This document shows positions 43,601-47,265 of a DNA stretch of 64,000 nucleotides, piece after piece. The translations under genes were made by a program, and so were the position numbers. This stretch comes from Dipteris shenzhenensis (lineage: Eukaryota; Polypodiophyta; Polypodiopsida; Gleicheniales): the NCBI GenBank assembly GCA_047967505.1, contig CM106539.1. One strand, given 5' to 3'. Under the pieces are notes generated by a model. The model did no database searches, was not told the DNA's origin, and saw only the letters and a list, made by a program, of their open reading frames with translations. Position 1 is the stretch's first letter. The number at the start of each line of letters is the position of its first letter.

Positions 43601-45939
43601 AGGCCTTTGAAGAGCTGTAGCTTCGGAGCTGCTTGAGGTCGTTGTGCTTTGTGGAGGTTTGATAGGCTGTTGTTTGATAGGTCGTTGTGCTTTGTGGAGG
43701 TTTGATAGGCCGTTGTTGAGAGCTAGGGAGCCGCCATCAAAGTCGTTGTAGGAGCTTCCTTGTAGCTAACCTGGGGCTGCCTTTGCGATGAGATGAAGAA
43801 GCTTTGAAGGATGAAGGATGAAGTCGGGCCTGTAGAGTCTCTCAAAACTCTCTTTTTTTCTCTTAATCAAAGAGAATGGATCTCTCTCATTCACTCGAAA
43901 TGAACCTCAGAATAAACCTTCCAGAGAACTTCTCTCAAACCCTCTCTAAGGAACAAGACCTATATCTATCTCATCACACACAGAAATCAACAGCAATAAA
44001 TATCTCAAAGCTTGAAGCAAGAAAGACTATTGCTAACGGAAAAATTTCTTGAAGGAAACCCTCCAAATGGACGGAAATCTAAACAACTCTCTCAATCTTC
44101 AACTCTCTCTCAAATGGACGAAAATCTCTCTCTCAACCTCTAAAGATCGAATGCCTCAACGGAGGGCTTATTGCCTTGACAACATGCAAGGGCTTGTGAG
44201 CACCATTGGCTCTGATACCATGCTAACGGAAATGAGAGAGGGAGAGAGAGGAGTGTACACAAGATACTAACTGTACACTTACTATATTCCAAGGAAAATA
44301 GGAATATATACATGGACCCCTTAGGGTTAGGATTAGGGTTTGTCCCATAACCCTTATGGTGCAATTTACACACACCATTCTCAACAAGGCTTTATGAAAT
44401 CATAACTCAAAATTTTAGTACCTTTGGATGGGGGCTTGTGCACCTTTAACTAATTTTTGGAGGGAGTCACATTCAAATGTCCATCTGTGAATGTTAATGG
44501 TCATTGAGAGACAAGCATGAAAGGGAGATAGTGGTGGCATTTCAAGTGGCCAACCTATTCTAAAAATCCCCCCCTCTACCCTAACCCTACCTCTATTAGG
44601 CCACCTCACCATTTGCCACCTCACAAGCCCCCATCCACCTCATATCCCTAACCTAATTCTTATCTTCCACCTCATCCCTCATGTCCACCCTATACCCGTT
44701 ATCCCCACCTGATAGCTCACCCCCTCCATCACACACCACGTGCTTTTATCCCCTCACCTCCTCCACATGATACCCCCAATCCACCCCCATACGTAAAATT
44801 TAAAAATCCTTACCGCTCTTTTTATTTTTAATCCCCATCCCCCTCTATTTTCATTTTCATCCCCTCACCCATTACACCCCCCATCTCTCACCTTTCTCAT
44901 TTTATTTCCTTTCCTTTTTTCCACCCTATGCCCCTCCCTCTTTTTATTCACACCGCCCCTCCTTAATTAATTTTATTGTTTTCTCTTTCTCACCATACAC
45001 ACCCCACCCCCCTCTCTTTCCTTAGTCACCTTACTCCTTTTTTTCTATTTTTTCTCTTTTTTTTCTTTTTATCTTTTCTTTTTCTTCACACTTTCTCTCG
45101 TGTGGCATCAGCATTTTACTCAACAGTAGATTTTCTTGGGTCTCGTGGGTGACTGCATTCCTCATGTACTATGCGCATATCGAGCATGGCGGAGCACCAC
45201 TCATGGATGTATTCCTTCACACTTGTGTTACCCTCCTCTATGATTATCCAAGGGTATATGTGGTATGACAAAGTGAAAGGATCTTTGAAACAAAGAATAA
45301 ATCAATGCTATAGATAAATGCATGAAGAGGAAAATGCCTTACTGGGTGAGATTTGAGATGTCGGAGATTCTGGTCGTTAGAAGCATGTTTAGGGAAAACT
45401 CAACCCACAGACAGGGAGTGGTTGACAGGGGTTTGTTTATCTAGGGGAGAGAAATGGGCATGCAGAAAGATTTACCACTGAAGTCAGGTTTAACCAAAAA
45501 GGTGAACATTTCTGTACTTTTACTGGTTTTGCAGTCAACAGGAAAGACGATAGCTATGGTGGGAGATGGTATTAATGATTCACCTGCTCTTGTAGCAGCT
45601 GATGTTGGTATGGCAATCGGTGCGGGTACAGATATAGCTATTGAAGCAGCTGATATAGTTTTGATGAGGAACAATTTGGAGGATGTTGTTACAGCAATAG
45701 ACTTGTCAAGGAGGACATTTTCTCGTATCCGACTTAACTATCTGTGGGCTTTTGGTTATAACGTTCTCGGAATTCCTATTGCTGCTGGAGTGCTATTTCC
45801 ATTCACAGGTTTTCGGCTTCCACCATGGGTCGCTGGAGCTGCAATGGCTGCTTCTTCTGTCAGTGTTGTCTGTTCCTCCCTGCGACTGAAATATTACAAA
45901 AGGCCTCGTGAGCTGGAGTTTGCAAAGACAAGAAATTGA
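6875..45939 (+). CDS. HMA5: Copper-transporting P1B-type ATPase, HMA5-like (six exons)
   Basis: Join of 6875-7171, 32886-34283, 34405-34659, 34763-34885, 35003-35485 and 45535-45939, giving 986 residues. The protein pumps Cu(I) across a membrane using ATP. Plant HMA5 proteins act in copper efflux and root copper detoxification. Visible parts: two N-terminal metal-binding domains with CxxC (C60/C63, C138/C141); a third, degenerate one without CxxC (about 200-260); the TGE actuator motif (496-498); the CPC transmembrane metal site (613-615); the phosphorylated Asp in DKTGT (D657); SEHP (694-697); TGDN (816-819); GDGINDSP (862-869); Y927-N928 and M956/S960 in the last two helices. Length matches the roughly 1000-residue family. 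The TGDNWGTAN form favours HMA5 over the RAN1/HMA7 type. The start is the first in-frame ATG, with A at -3 and G at +4. All introns are phase 0 with GT-AG ends. Confidence 0.93.
7530..7660. repeat. Compound microsatellite (CA)n, (TA)n(GA)n(GATAT)n
   Basis: (CA)7 lies near 7530. About twelve TA units from 7591 run into GA units and then three to four GATAT units ending near 7660. The array sits directly at the 3' end of a minus-strand LINE fragment, as also happens at 22330, so it may have grown from the LINE tail. Confidence 0.9.
7661..8205 (-). mobile_element. LINE 3'-end fragment, microsatellite-tail family, copy 1
   Basis: Reading the minus strand gives the C-terminal part of a non-LTR ORF2: a segment around HDLEVERG, then a cysteine cluster. 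It ends in DPSPIDFEG-like sequence before the microsatellite. It aligns by eye with the fragment at 22440-23240, sharing the EVERG, C-x2-C, GSYL/KLLT region and the PID-EG end. It is 5' truncated where it meets the gypsy RT at about 8205. Stops and frameshifts make it a dead fragment. The clade is not certain. Confidence 0.6.
8206..9040 (-). pseudogene. Ty3/gypsy pol fragment: protease and RT N-terminus
   Basis: Minus strand. 8980-8669 encodes a retropepsin-like domain: the active-site segment [11 protein letters not shown] (usual form D-S-G-A) and later DVVLGQEWL. Downstream at 8600-8440, across frameshifts, follow the linker HDVPNSP and an LEQLLHQEE segment. 8433-8220 gives the start of reverse transcriptase: [15 protein letters not shown], and a PSSSPWSAP box. 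RT stops abruptly at about 8205, where the LINE 3' end begins, so most of pol is missing. The second Asp in place of Ser in the protease site and the frameshifts show it is inactive. Confidence 0.8.
9041..10626 (-). other. Probable 5' part of the same LTR element; unknown 158-codon frame
   Basis: This lies between the gypsy protease and a primer-binding-site-like sequence at 10627-10638, so it is where gag would be expected on the minus strand. I could not recognise gag. One uninterrupted frame of 158 codons at 9843-9367 (minus) is rich in Tyr, His, Met and Asp and matches no domain I know. It could be a diverged gag, captured host sequence or chance. Confidence 0.3.
10627..10638 (-). other. 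PBS-like site next to an LTR end
   Basis: On the minus strand this reads TGGTATAAGAGC, one base from the plant Copia and chromovirus primer site TGGTATCAGAGC. It lies two bases after a sequence ending CTCCAACA, which looks like an LTR terminus (TG..CA). If real, an LTR of the minus-strand element begins at 10641 and extends right. Its other end is not visible. Confidence 0.4.
10641..11587. other. LTR remnant, LINE tail and unknown Arg/Ser-rich frame
   Basis: 10641-10690 may be an LTR end. At 10690-10760, (GAAA)n followed by GTCTATGAGACT resembles the 3' ends of the LINE fragments at 7661 and 22440, so a further truncated LINE copy on the minus strand is likely. 11376-10957 on the minus strand is open for 139 codons, rich in Arg, Ser, Gln and Thr, with no domain recognised. 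It is clearly richer in GC than its flanks. It may be part of the LINE, captured DNA or chance. Confidence 0.35.
11588..11787 (+). repeat. Copia LTR, truncated at its 5' side
   Basis: From about 11606 to 11787 this matches the minus-strand LTR at 37779-38114, including AGAGATTACAAAGATATGGTG, TATATATACCAAG and the terminal TTGTTCCTACA. The first about 20 bp differ, and about 130 bp of the U3 side present in the other copy is absent. TACTATATATACC at about 11680 is the probable LTR TATA box. Confidence 0.8.
11790..11801 (+). other. Copia primer-binding site
   Basis: TGGTATCAGAGC, two bases after the LTR terminus CCTACA. This is the standard plant Copia site pairing with the 3' end of initiator methionine tRNA. 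It primes minus-strand DNA synthesis on the element RNA. Confidence 0.92.
12858..12873 (+). repeat. Target-site duplication, left (LINE at 12874-20191)
   Basis: GGATGGACCAAACTAT, repeated exactly at 20192-20207. In the uninterrupted gag copy at about 21638 the same 16 bases occur once. That confirms an insertion with target-site duplication. Confidence 0.95.
12928..17374 (-). pseudogene. LINE ORF2: endonuclease-reverse transcriptase, broken
   Basis: Starts [13 protein letters not shown] at 17374. Endonuclease motifs in order: [40 protein letters not shown] motifs: [42 protein letters not shown] and the catalytic [10 protein letters not shown] near 15235. After RT comes RYLGFQVG, then a zf-RVT region with C-x2-C and H-C-x3-C near 13560, and a [13 protein letters not shown] tail shared with relatives. 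Stops interrupt the endonuclease (about 17174), the linker and the C-terminal third. One frameshift near 15130 separates the RT palm from the thumb. It makes DNA copies at nicked chromosomal targets, and this copy is inactive as it stands. Confidence 0.92.
17614..19463 (-). pseudogene. LINE ORF1: DUF4283-type RNA-binding protein with zinc knuckle
   Basis: The frame from 19463 runs 520 codons. Residues about 35-225 resemble the DUF4283-like domain of plant LINE ORF1 ([21 protein letters not shown]). C-L-R-C-x4-H-x4-C near residue 235 is a zinc knuckle. A long Pro-rich, low-complexity stretch follows. Near 18100 the reading frame shifts and a further conserved-looking segment ([21 protein letters not shown]) is open from 18126 to 17614 in another frame, so the original ORF1 probably ran through. 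ORF1 coats the LINE RNA. Confidence 0.85.
19464..20191 (-). promoter_or_regulatory. LINE 5' UTR, G/A-rich on + strand
   Basis: About 730 bp of very GC-rich, strand-asymmetric sequence made of GAGGCGGGG-like words. It sits where the 5' UTR and internal promoter of an L1-type element lie. The related LINE at 24532-28127 has a purine-rich 5' end in the same place (27620-28127). Long frames on both strands here are products of the skewed composition. Confidence 0.7.
20192..20207 (+). repeat. Target-site duplication, right (LINE at 12874-20191)
   Basis: GGATGGACCAAACTAT, identical to 12858-12873. Gag sequence resumes in phase just after it. Confidence 0.95.
20531..20596 (+). other. Duplication junction: LTR 3' fragment plus second PBS
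   Basis: At 20530/20531 gag (GGCAAACATG) runs straight into the last 52 bp of the LTR (TGTGCACTCTTGCTC to CCTACA at 20582). The PBS TGGTATCAGAGC follows at 20585-20596. In the intact gag copy the same site continues GGCAAACATGTATCA, so gag and LTR share only TGT at the joint. This looks like a microhomology join. Confidence 0.88.
21588..22295 (+). pseudogene. Copia gag, second copy, one in-frame stop
   Basis: One frame from ATG 21588 to the stop at 22295, 235 codons, broken only by TGA at 21702-21704. The same position reads Trp in many Copia gags, a one-base change. It shows the Copia gag (UBN2-type) features: [68 protein letters not shown]. It ends before the zinc knuckle, so it is truncated. 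Confidence 0.88.
22330..22374. repeat. (AT)n(GA)n microsatellite
   Basis: About nine AT units followed by about ten GA units. It sits just left of a minus-strand LINE 3' end, mirroring 7591-7660. Confidence 0.93.
22440..23240 (-). mobile_element. LINE 3'-end fragment, microsatellite-tail family, copy 2
   Basis: Minus strand. 23234-22953 is open for 93 codons and resembles the RT C-terminal segment of a non-L1 LINE group: [15 protein letters not shown], then MPRKAIEA. Further on come EVERG, a C-x2-C ... H-x4-C cluster (ICKICP, QHMLLQC) and [11 protein letters not shown], ending in NPIDLEG-like sequence before the microsatellite. The endonuclease and RT core are missing. Relative of 7661-8205. 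Confidence 0.65.
23241..24519. other. Intron sequence, nothing recognised
   Basis: About 1.3 kb with no gene, transposon domain or tandem repeat that I could identify. The last part (24500-24519) is the left flank of the LINE insertion. Confidence 0.4.
24520..24531 (+). repeat. Target-site duplication, left (LINE at 24532-28127)
   Basis: TTAGTCAAACTC, repeated exactly at 28128-28139. Confidence 0.9.
24656..27200 (-). pseudogene. LINE ORF2 remnants
   Basis: Minus strand. Endonuclease remnants: GGTCISV, NLYAPN and SWIIGGDF, across a frameshift. The frame then jumps to [12 protein letters not shown], close to the same region of the + strand LINE (30460). After the solo LTR it resumes with [41 protein letters not shown] and [11 protein letters not shown]. 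The zf-RVT region at 25279-25073 has C-P-R-C and H-H-C. The end is [20 protein letters not shown]. The RT palm with its Asp pair is absent. Confidence 0.85.
26360..26846. mobile_element. Solo LTR (487 bp) with 5-bp target duplication
   Basis: Begins TGTCACGAA and ends TTCGTGACA, so it has 9-bp perfect terminal inverted repeats with TG..CA ends. It is flanked by TTTAG on both sides (26355-26359 and 26847-26851). It interrupts LINE ORF2 exactly between two parts that are contiguous in the related LINE. TGTCACG...CGTGACA termini are typical of plant gypsy LTRs. A solo LTR arises when two LTRs of an element recombine. A non-autonomous DNA transposon is the alternative. Confidence 0.8.
27198..27307. 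repeat. Tandem duplication, unit 55 bp, inside the LINE
   Basis: CCTCCATAGGGTCAAAGCC starts at 27198 and again at 27253, each followed by AGAGAGAAGGCACC. It lies at the junction between ORF1 and the endonuclease remnant. It was probably formed in the event that deleted the sequence between them. Confidence 0.85.
27209..27622 (-). pseudogene. LINE ORF1, N-terminal part only
   Basis: Minus strand, 137 codons. The N-terminus has a Pro/Ser run, then [13 protein letters not shown] and a [16 protein letters not shown] segment. That segment parallels [19 protein letters not shown] of the larger LINE ORF1 at about 19320. The rest of the DUF4283-like domain and the zinc knuckle are missing. Confidence 0.8.
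28128..28139 (+). repeat. Target-site duplication, right (LINE at 24532-28127)
   Basis: TTAGTCAAACTC, identical to 24520-24531. Confidence 0.9.
28140..28329. other. Spacer between the two opposed LINEs
   Basis: 190 bp of plain sequence including (GAT)n-like TGATGATGATG. It continues the sequence left of 24520 as it was before the LINE arrived. TGTATTTGGAATAAAATGTATAAATATT looks like the end of an old transcript or LTR, but nothing firm can be said. Confidence 0.35.
28330..29389 (+). pseudogene. LINE ORF1 remnant
   Basis: The first frame (28330-28605) carries the second half of the DUF4283-like domain: FRFPGLP-like, then [12 protein letters not shown], parallel to [12 protein letters not shown] in the larger LINE. 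A zinc knuckle C-R-I-C-x4-H is readable in a different frame near 28645. A long Pro/Ser/Thr-rich region follows from 28670 to 29340 in the third frame. The frame changes show it is dead. Confidence 0.75.
29340..32105 (+). pseudogene. LINE ORF2: RT to C-terminus, broken
   Basis: RT motifs: [36 protein letters not shown]. The catalytic box near 30020 reads [10 protein letters not shown], with Leu in place of Tyr but both Asp kept. A frameshift at about 29925 splits the palm. Then [47 protein letters not shown], and a zf-RVT region near 31650-31710 (CPRC, QHCLWDC). It ends with [13 protein letters not shown] at about 31960. Stops occur at 31146, 31258 and 31824. Confidence 0.88.
32206..32885. 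other. End of intron 1, unrecognised, with (AC)n
   Basis: No gene. (AC)11 lies at 32673-32694. The intron closes with GCCACTTGTTTGCAG, a good acceptor, at 32885. Confidence 0.5.
32673..32694. repeat. (AC)n microsatellite
   Basis: About eleven AC units followed by ATATAT, about 190 bp upstream of exon 2. Confidence 0.92.
32886..34283 (+). CDS. HMA5: HMA5-like ATPase exon 2 (residues 100-565)
   Basis: The largest exon, 466 codons. It finishes metal-binding domain 1, then encodes domain 2 ([10 protein letters not shown]138/C141) and a degenerate third one (about 200-260) without CxxC. Next come the first four transmembrane helices (about 296-318, 331-350, 370-388, 392-413) and the actuator domain with TGE at 496-498. 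It ends in the fifth helix (RYFVPI). The donor is ATT|GTGAGT. The three-domain layout with a degenerate third one matches plant HMA5-type pumps. Confidence 0.95.
34405..34659 (+). CDS. HMA5: HMA5-like ATPase exon 3 (residues 566-650)
   Basis: 85 codons. Encodes the rest of helix 5 and helix 6 with IACPCALG (C613, P614, C615), the copper site in the membrane that defines P1B-1 pumps. It goes on to [11 protein letters not shown]. Acceptor TTTTCAAG|GTG, donor AAG|GTAGTT. Intron 2 before it is 121 bp. Confidence 0.95.
34763..34885 (+). CDS. HMA5: HMA5-like ATPase exon 4 (residues 651-691)
   Basis: 41 codons, too short for most open-frame scans. Reads [17 protein letters not shown] and on to DMVAAVE. 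D657 in DKTGT is the Asp that is phosphorylated in each transport cycle. Acceptor ACCCCCAG|GTA, donor GAG|GTCAGT. Introns 3 and 4 around it are 103 and 117 bp. Confidence 0.94.
35003..35485 (+). CDS. HMA5: HMA5-like ATPase exon 5 (residues 692-852)
   Basis: 161 codons, covering the nucleotide-binding domain and part of the P-domain. SEHPLAKA (694-701) is the conserved His-Pro site of P1B ATPases, GQGV (721-724) the glycine-rich ATP-site segment, and TGDNWGTAN (816-824) the P-domain motif. Acceptor AACTGCAG|GCA, donor CTGCAG|GTATTA. A frame that runs on to 35617 enters the intron and a Copia LTR and is not coding. Confidence 0.95.
35571..35724 (-). repeat. 3' LTR of Copia A (154 bp)
   Basis: On the minus strand it starts TGTTGAGAATGG and ends ...CAGTTAGCA. 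On the plus strand TTAGGGTTT (the telo-box AAACCCTAA on the minus strand) lies at 35671-35679, and TATATA at 35655-35660 just downstream in element direction. The polypurine tract adjoins it at 35725. Confidence 0.88.
36016..36865 (-). pseudogene. Copia A RT C-terminus and RNase H
   Basis: Minus strand. [16 protein letters not shown] (36860-36820) keeps the YVDD box, then [25 protein letters not shown] and [11 protein letters not shown]. RNase [49 protein letters not shown], then a frameshift at about 36150 before [41 protein letters not shown] (36112-35960). The RT finger and palm part between KKAIGCK and YVDD is deleted at about 36880. Confidence 0.88.
36866..37778 (-). pseudogene. Copia A integrase C-terminus and RT start
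   Basis: Minus strand. 37239-36890: the spacer and RT start [27 protein letters not shown]. 37770-37320: integrase with [46 protein letters not shown] and FLGYSARR, over several stops. It is cut at 37778 within FVKH by the LTR of element B. The integrase N-terminal part is not found on the far side. Confidence 0.85.
37779..38114 (-). repeat. 3' LTR of Copia B (336 bp)
   Basis: On the minus strand it starts TGTGAAGTGATTC and ends TTTGTTCCTACA. It shares the last about 180 bp with the LTR at 11588-11787, including TACTATATATACC (probable TATA box). Confidence 0.88.
38123..40375 (-). pseudogene. Copia B pol: integrase end, RT, RNase H
   Basis: Minus strand, from 40375. Integrase end: [110 protein letters not shown]. 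The catalytic [11 protein letters not shown] is intact near 39190. RNase [50 protein letters not shown] near 38180. Stops at 40231, 39461 and 39266, a break near 38850 and the 97-bp duplication disable it. Confidence 0.92.
38208..38404. repeat. 97-bp tandem duplication in Copia B RNase H
   Basis: GCCACATTGTCCT starts at 38208 and again at 38305. Each unit runs through GATGAGATCAGTGAAGCC to GTTTCATGCGAGC. It duplicates the coding stretch for [27 protein letters not shown] and throws the frame. Confidence 0.92.
40376..41260. other. Unrecognised insert between Copia pieces
   Basis: About 0.9 kb that is not Copia pol. Open frames of over 100 codons exist on both strands (40312-40779 plus, 40676-40305 minus) but both run in from Copia sequence. 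The minus segment [19 protein letters not shown] looks protein-like but matches nothing I know. It could be captured host DNA or another decayed element. Confidence 0.3.
41261..42491 (-). other. Leader-like region of a third LTR element (C)
   Basis: Repeats of ACGTGG and GCCACTTGGC lie at 41310-41460. From 41530 to 42480 the text resembles the leader of element A at 43140-44200, with CTCTCTCAA runs and GGACGGAAATCT or GGACGGAAATTC words. At 42480-42491 GCTCTGGTATCA sits where the PBS complement GCTCTGATACCA is expected, as a scrambled match. I infer a truncated element with its 5' LTR at 42492-42721. No coding domain is visible. Confidence 0.4.
42492..42721 (-). repeat. LTR of Copia-like element C (230 bp)
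   Basis: On the minus strand it starts TGTTGAGAGATCACG and ends ATATGTTGTCA. It is related to the LTRs of element A: GA-rich block, ACTAACTATACACTA, GAATATATAC, then a telomere-like tract (42619-42648, about four TTAGGG units) and TCTAACCCTTT. It interrupts the gag remnant of element A. Confidence 0.72.
42722..42944 (-). pseudogene. Copia gag N-terminus, probably element A
   Basis: Minus strand from ATG at 42944: [29 protein letters not shown], quoted in two parts here as DQSSKLDD and [10 protein letters not shown], which is the usual Copia gag opening (KLDG-NY--WKFKM). A stop follows at 42857-42855. [19 protein letters not shown] then continues in frame up to the LTR at 42721. The rest of gag is missing. 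Confidence 0.75.
44209..44220 (-). other. Primer-binding site of Copia A
   Basis: On the minus strand TGGTATCAGAGC, directly after the LTR terminus CCGTTAGCA. This fixes the element direction. Confidence 0.92.
44221..44386 (-). repeat. 5' LTR of Copia A (166 bp)
   Basis: On the minus strand TGTTGAGAATGG...CCGTTAGCA. It is longer than its partner by 12 bp of telomere-like sequence (TAGGGTTAGGAT). On the minus strand AAACCCTAATCCTAACCCTAA lies about 20 bp upstream of the TATATA at 44305-44310. Confidence 0.88.
44560..45090. repeat. C/T-rich low-complexity tract (530 bp)
   Basis: The plus strand is largely C and T: CCACCTCA, ATCCCC and ACCCCCTCC words, grading to T-rich TTTTCTTTTTATC. There are no regular units. 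It is old intron sequence right of Copia A. Confidence 0.7.
45535..45939 (+). CDS. HMA5: HMA5-like ATPase exon 6 (residues 853-986 and stop)
   Basis: 134 codons plus TGA. Encodes the hinge motif [12 protein letters not shown] (860-871), the last two helices and the tail. Y927-N928 in helix 7 and M956/S960 in helix 8 are the conserved copper-coordinating positions of P1B-1 pumps. It ends [16 protein letters not shown], without the long tail or dileucine signals seen in some animal copper ATPases. Acceptor TTTTGCAG|TCA. Confidence 0.95.
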   Translation, partial: STGKTIAMVGDGINDSPALVAADVGMAIGAGTDIAIEAADIVLMRNNLEDVVTAIDLSRRTFSRIRLNYLWAFGYNVLGIPIAAGVLFPFTGFRLPPWVAGAAMAASSVSVVCSSLRLKYYKRPRELEFAKTRN

Positions 45940-46544
45940 AGGGAAGTTGAAGTATAATCAAGGCCAATGAATAAGCTGTGATGCTTCAAATTGTGATGGG
46001 AATTCTGATTGCAATGTCTTATCTACTTCTCATGTCAAATTGGTAGGAAAATTCAATGATTTTATGTGCAAGGTTATCAATGAGATCTTGATCTGTGCCC
46101 CTGCCAGCTAGCCATGGTGTAAAGGTTCCTCAAGAATTAATCCTGTGCAAGTGACAAAGATCACTGAATATAGAGCTCTATCTCTGCATTCCCACGTTGC
46201 CATGCTAGGATTTGCTGTGTCATGATTGAATAAGGATGCATTCCATGAAGTGTCTCTGATTAACAATAGATGGATTTTTTTAGAAAAATCTTTTGCCATT
46301 TCTTCCAATGGTTTGTATGCATTCTTATCAACACCACAAAGCACATACTTTATAACAATGCAAGTCACTAGATGCCATGATGATGTCCCCATAAGAGCAG
46401 ACTGGGCAAGGGGTTCTCCTTGAGTTCATGGGCAATATATGCCTATTGTTTCCAGCCGCTGCTCTCTCCGGAATCTCGCTGCAAAGCCTGCAACATAGGC
46501 AGGGTCTACCATCCGGGGCTTTCCACCGACTGGGCCTGTTCAAC
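45940..46544 (+). other. 3' UTR and downstream flank of the ATPase gene
   Basis: No other gene is seen. The 3' UTR should lie in the first few hundred bases, which are AT-rich. No canonical AATAAA stands out, which is common in plants. Confidence 0.4.
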
Positions 46545-47231
46545 ACTTTTTTTTTGGGTGAAATCCAGTCGTCATCTTATTACAAAGAACACTCCCAAGA
46601 AAAGGGACAGGCAGTTACAAGTATTAAAAGGTATCATTATATGACAAGAAGGCAAGATAATCTAGATCCCGCACATGTAGAACAATAATATAATTATTGC
46701 CTTAAGGATGCCAGGAAGAACTAATATCCAGCCAGTGGGGGATCACCCAAGACTCGATGGTTACTGACCTTCCATAGAGTCCATAGTGAACCCAATAAAA
46801 AAATAGATAATATCCCTACCTTATTGGATGAAAACTGAACAGCTAGAATCGCTTGTCAAAGCAAGCACCAGGAAAACAAGCCTGAAGCTGTTGCCGTAGC
46901 ATGAGCAAGACATCATAAGATTTTGGACATTGCCAAAAGAGATGTGCCATAGATTGCCGTGATGACAAACATTTTCGACAAGTGGCAGGAGCAATATGAT
47001 GACGAGCCAAAAGCAGTCCAAATGGGAGAACTCCAAGTAAACACGGCACAAGAACTTTTTTTGTGGAAGCGGAAGTTTGGAAGCCCAAATATACTGCAAC
47101 CCTAGGTGCCACGACCAAGAGGAGTGTGTCACAAATCAGATGCTATTGGCACGAAGAGGAACCCAAGGTGGAGGTAGAAAAATTTTATACAAAGATACAA
47201 CCGTGATATCAATGCATGGCAAACACGATTA
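46545..47231 (-). mobile_element. LINE 3'-end fragment, second family, copy 1
   Basis: Minus strand. The T run at 46545 is the poly(A) tail, followed by GGGTGAAA. The C-terminus of ORF2 with a zf-RVT region reads RHHIAPATCRKCLSS, MAHLFWQCPKSYDVL near 46990-46900, then LWTLWKVSNHRVLGD. It shares its tail sequence and protein motifs with the next element. 5' truncated. Confidence 0.78.

Positions 47232-47262
<31 letters not shown>
47232..47262. repeat. (CA)n microsatellite
   Basis: About fifteen CA units, ending exactly at the T run (poly-A tail) of the next LINE. Confidence 0.95.

Positions 47263-47265
<3 letters not shown>

Larger units (their letters stand above)
35571..44386 (-). mobile_element. 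Copia element A, minus strand, with nested insertions (8.8 kb)
   Basis: Bounded by short LTRs at 35571-35724 (3' LTR) and 44221-44386 (5' LTR), in the same orientation, with TG..CA ends. The PBS at 44209-44220 and the polypurine tract (35725-35733, CCCCCTCTT on +) confirm the minus direction. The flanking 5-mers AGGTT and AGGCT differ at one base and are a possible target duplication. The LTRs differ at about eight sites in 154 bp plus a 12-bp indel, so it is not a recent insertion. It is split by Copia element B at 37778/37779 and by an LTR at 42492-42721. Confidence 0.87.
35486..45534 (+). other. HMA5: Intron 5 of the HMA5-like gene, 10.0 kb
   Basis: A phase-0 intron from GTATTA to TTTTGCAG. 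The codons on each side join as KVKELQ | [12 protein letters not shown], giving an unbroken P-domain. A minus-strand Copia (35571-44386) begins only 85 bp after exon 5 and fills most of the intron. About 1.15 kb of older intron remains on the right. Confidence 0.92.
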
